Assembly: GCA_002633005.1 (NCBI GenBank)
Contig: NMRA01000595.1
Coordinates: 99,438 to 163,437, forward strand
DNA: 64,000 nucleotides
Source of the DNA: Phoronis australis
Lineage: Eukaryota > Phoronida > Phoronidae
Reading direction: 5' to 3'
The notes under the pieces are model-generated. The model was not told where the DNA came from. It saw only the letters and a list, made by a program, of their open reading frames with translations, and made no database searches. Both the position numbers and the translations under genes were made by a program. This document shows, one piece after another, positions 63,201-64,000 of this stretch; position 1 is the stretch's first letter; every line of letters starts with the position of its first letter.

Positions 63201-64000
63201 TGAAGAACAAAAATGGACTAAAAGATTTCAGGAGCATCAATCAAATGGGGGTTGTCAGTGATGGATGTGAATATATTGGTTACACAATTTCATAGGGTAT
63301 ATATTTAAGCACATATTAATAAAGCATAAAAATATTTCCAGGTGATCAGTGCAATGGGTCCACATGTGAGGCCTGCGCATGTCTGGTACAACGTGTATCA
63401 GACCGCCTGCAATTATTTTATATTTTATATTGTTCGGAGGGAAACTTTTAAAAAAAGAGTGACGTCACAAAATGCATTGTTACCTTTAACAGAACAGAAA
63501 GTGACTTGAGGGACGATACTCTTCAGTTTTTCAGGTAGCTCATATATATCCTGAGCAGAAACTTGAAATTTCCGCCCATAGTCAACGGCCAAAACAGTGA
63601 AAGTGTGGTCTCCTCCACCAACTACCATGCAACGAACAAACTCTGATTGGCCACTGAGAGTGACGCTGCAGCAGACGAGCTGTCCAGTCACTGGACTGGA
63701 AGAAAGTTTTCTCCGTTCATTTTCAGAAGTCAACTCTGATCGGACAAATTCGACTTGCTGAAACATTTTCTCCCCAATGTGGGCGAAAAAGTTTAAATTT
63801 GGTAAAACGTGCACCACTTCTACACTGTCCCACACAGAGGAGGATATGTCACTGTCAACAGTCCATATTGAGCCAGCTTCGACTAGTTCATCTCTCACAG
63901 TCACATCTGTTTCAGGGTTTGTTGTGTCAAACAGTTCCACCTGGTAGCACGTGATGACACTGCAGTACTTAACTGCCAGGGACCCGTTCAAATGTAACTC
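47147..64000 (-). CDS. Tudor / armadillo / Schlafen-like (AlbA_2) multidomain protein, C-terminal 667 codons (5' end outside window)
   Basis: Exons in transcript order: 63484-64000 (open at the edge), 61719-61805, 60496-60660, 58746-58874, 57170-57308, 56087-56309, 53499-53589, 52711-52791, 51588-51701, 50792-50906, 48694-48907, and a last exon at 47740-47868 or its duplicate 47147-47275. Phases are 1,1,1,1,2,0,1,1,1,2,0 and close at every junction. Encoded in order: eTudor tail and a Tudor core (residues 1-172), armadillo-like helices (173-345), Arg/Ser-rich linker (346-450), Schlafen-like AlbA_2 domain (about 451-625), and a C-terminal helix with ELREHIIIEQERLHLAEMRR. I do not know a named protein with this architecture. 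The C-terminal half resembles vertebrate SLFNL1, including the helical tail. It probably works in germline small-RNA processing, which is inferred from its domains only. The armadillo acceptor near 60660 is uncertain. Confidence 0.82.
48031..48240. mobile_element. foldback/MITE element of about 210 bases
   Basis: Terminal inverted repeats of about 58 bases: CTCTTGGTCTATTTACACCG on the left pairs with the complement of GTGTAAATAGATCAAGAG on the right, continuing through CCTCTAGTCTATATACA. No coding capacity. A truncated copy (about 47438-47604) lies in the duplicate and a diverged left end at about 61322-61385. Confidence 0.8.
48694..52791 (-). CDS. Schlafen-like (AlbA_2) domain exons
   Basis: Exons 52711-52791, 51588-51701, 50792-50906 and 48694-48907 encode the domain. 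Marks in order: a leading segment ending ETVFFIQGLPVKV; the SSHELRPTKD site; a helix ISSRTLSRIVVSFLNSGKGG; the strand GSIYFGMDE with QNVVQGI; an R-x-x-L-x-x-x-FIPP segment; the strand DRYVIEVKIS; and VYTAADGACYCRFGANTR. The FLNS-x-x-GG-x-IYFG and VYT..DG..Y.R.G.NT patterns are diagnostic of AlbA_2/Schlafen domains. One Glu (SSHEL) and one Asp (GMD) stand where Schlafen nucleases have two of their acidic residues; the first acid appears to be Asn or shifted Asp. Confidence 0.85.
49245..49500. repeat. 83-base minisatellite family, cluster 1
   Basis: Diverged tandem units containing ACAAACTCACTCTCTACAGC-type and CAGACCACACC sequences lie in the intron downstream of the AlbA exon 50792-50906. They belong to the same family as cluster 2. 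Confidence 0.8.
50515..50800. repeat. 83-base minisatellite family, cluster 2, running into an exon donor
   Basis: Units repeat every 83 bases in the best-preserved part (50701 to 50784). Each contains CCAAACTCACCTGT, which on the minus strand is ACAGGTGAGTTTGG, the same sequence as the true splice donor of the exon at 50792-50906. Confidence 0.85.
53973..54360. repeat. 39-base minisatellite, ten copies
   Basis: Ten virtually perfect copies of a unit starting TTGGACAAGGTCTCAAGATA and ending GTGCTTGTTGGC, differing at one base in the second copy. It is intronic. Such low divergence indicates recent expansion. Confidence 0.97.
56087..56309 (-). CDS. Arg/Ser-rich linker exon
   Basis: Seventy-four codons rich in Arg and Ser, with clusters such as RHRRGRRRSARQ, SPPSRRGRSASAP and SVSRSRQTQ. 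It is predicted to be disordered. Arg-Gly and Gly-Arg dipeptides could be methylated and read by Tudor domains, perhaps including its own. The next exon (53499-53589) is acidic and Ser-rich (SDSSSDED, SGDSEGE), resembling casein kinase II sites. Confidence 0.8.
57170..61805 (-). CDS. armadillo-like repeat exons of the same gene
   Basis: Exons 61719-61805, 60496-60660, 58746-58874 and 57170-57308 encode helical repeats: LVAILKTICTVCQDV; PKVAELAISIIANAARSPRI with GQIGGVKKIL; VVKVGLNALTNLMFNCADNK; and GLELLLHLVARKDTNFIRPA with AIKTLRIF. The A-x-x-x-I-x-N-x-A and G-G-V-x-x-L patterns are typical of ARM repeats, probably three to four copies. The second exon has two possible acceptors 23 bases apart; only the inner one (exon edge 60660) keeps the frame from the upstream exon. 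Confidence 0.75.
57348..57472. repeat. 31-base minisatellite
   Basis: Four copies of GGTAAATTACAATAGATACG plus GACTGATGAC lie within about 40 bases upstream (transcript sense) of the acceptor of exon 57170-57308. Confidence 0.92.
57758..57906. repeat. 20-base minisatellite
   Basis: About seven to eight copies of GTAATTTGTGGGTCATCTTT, almost perfect, in the same intron as the 31-base array. Confidence 0.95.
59647..59886. repeat. 26-base minisatellite
   Basis: About nine copies of an AT-rich unit CAAATACAACAGAATTATTA plus TGCAAG. Intronic. The repeated open frames through it are artefacts. Confidence 0.95.
61322..61385. repeat. diverged end of the 48-kb foldback family
   Basis: AAAATCTCTTGGTCCAATTC followed by CTTCTAGCCTATTTACATTC resembles the left terminal repeat of the element at 48031. 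No matching right end was recognised. Confidence 0.45.
61520..61640. repeat. 47-base tandem repeat
   Basis: Two and a half copies of a unit containing TAGTTGTCAGTTGAGCACTC and TCATCACTAGACCACTGA, in the intron left of exon 61719-61805. Confidence 0.88.
62397..62487. repeat. 32-base tandem repeat, three copies
   Basis: Three copies of CTGGGCCAAATAACCACACC plus TTTCCATATTAC. Confidence 0.92.
63345..63420. repeat. second copy of the SINE tail
   Basis: About 75 bases around CAGGTGATCAGTGCAATGGG match the 3' part of the element at 21860-22110 at roughly three quarters of positions. The B-box head is not evident here, so this is a truncated copy beside the Tudor exon. Confidence 0.5.
63484..64000 (-). 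CDS. Tudor exon of the Tudor-armadillo-Schlafen gene
   Basis: The frame is open to the window edge. The first part (VELFDTTN...VTVRDELVEAG) is the end of one extended Tudor module. The second part begins VEVVHVLPNLNFFAHIGEKM, an SN-like strand pair, then has a Tudor core: GQLVCCSV, FVRCMVVG, FTVLAVDYGRKFQVSAQDIY and ELPEKL. The V-D-Y-G turn and the preceding aromatic strand are Tudor hallmarks; such domains bind symmetrically dimethylated arginine on PIWI proteins when the aromatic cage is complete. Here the cage position before VDYG is not aromatic (Leu-Ala), so ligand binding is uncertain. Confidence 0.85.

Overview
This window is animal nuclear DNA, probably from a marine invertebrate. The evidence is AT-rich sequence, genes split into many short exons with GT-AG introns of a few hundred to about 2000 bases, about sixteen minisatellite arrays, foldback (MITE-like) elements, a tRNA-derived SINE, and near-identical duplicated blocks beside assembly gaps, which is typical of a highly heterozygous, broadcast-spawning species. 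I cannot name the species. Gene models were built by hand: I read exons off the translation, located splice sites, and checked that reading phases close at every junction.

Layout. 1-3435 has no recognised exon; it holds a 24-base minisatellite at the left edge and a cluster of poly(A) signals for both strands near 2380. 3436-26827 (minus strand) is a complete AXDND1 gene (axonemal dynein light chain domain-containing 1), about 25 exons and about 1153 residues. 26828-28689 is a head-to-head intergenic region. 28690-34265 (plus strand) is a complete five-exon SURF2 gene of 238 residues. 34266-41323 is repeat-rich: a 15-base minisatellite starting inside the SURF2 stop codon, a foldback hairpin, a BEL/Pao gag relic, a 405-base foldback element with hammerhead-like cores, and a 54-base minisatellite. 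39066-44378 contains two copies of a 1.95-kb block carrying a CRE and a possible first coding exon; between them lie the C-terminal end of a ubiquitin-specific protease and a 943-base gap. 47147-64000 and beyond (minus strand) is the 3' part of a multidomain gene of at least 667 codons.

That last gene is the most interesting object here. Twelve exons, phase-compatible throughout, join extended Tudor sequence, armadillo-like repeats, an Arg/Ser-rich linker and a C-terminal Schlafen-like (AlbA_2) domain in one polypeptide. Tudor domains and Schlafen-fold nucleases both work in piRNA biogenesis, but as separate proteins in the systems I know, so a fusion suggests a piRNA or germ-granule RNA processing factor. 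This is inference.

The three main genes do not form an operon. AXDND1 is a sperm/cilium-type protein and the Tudor-Schlafen gene looks germline; SURF2 is a nucleolar housekeeping-type protein. SURF2 and AXDND1 diverge from a shared 1.9-kb region that has an RFX X-box match and a CRE close to the SURF2 start.
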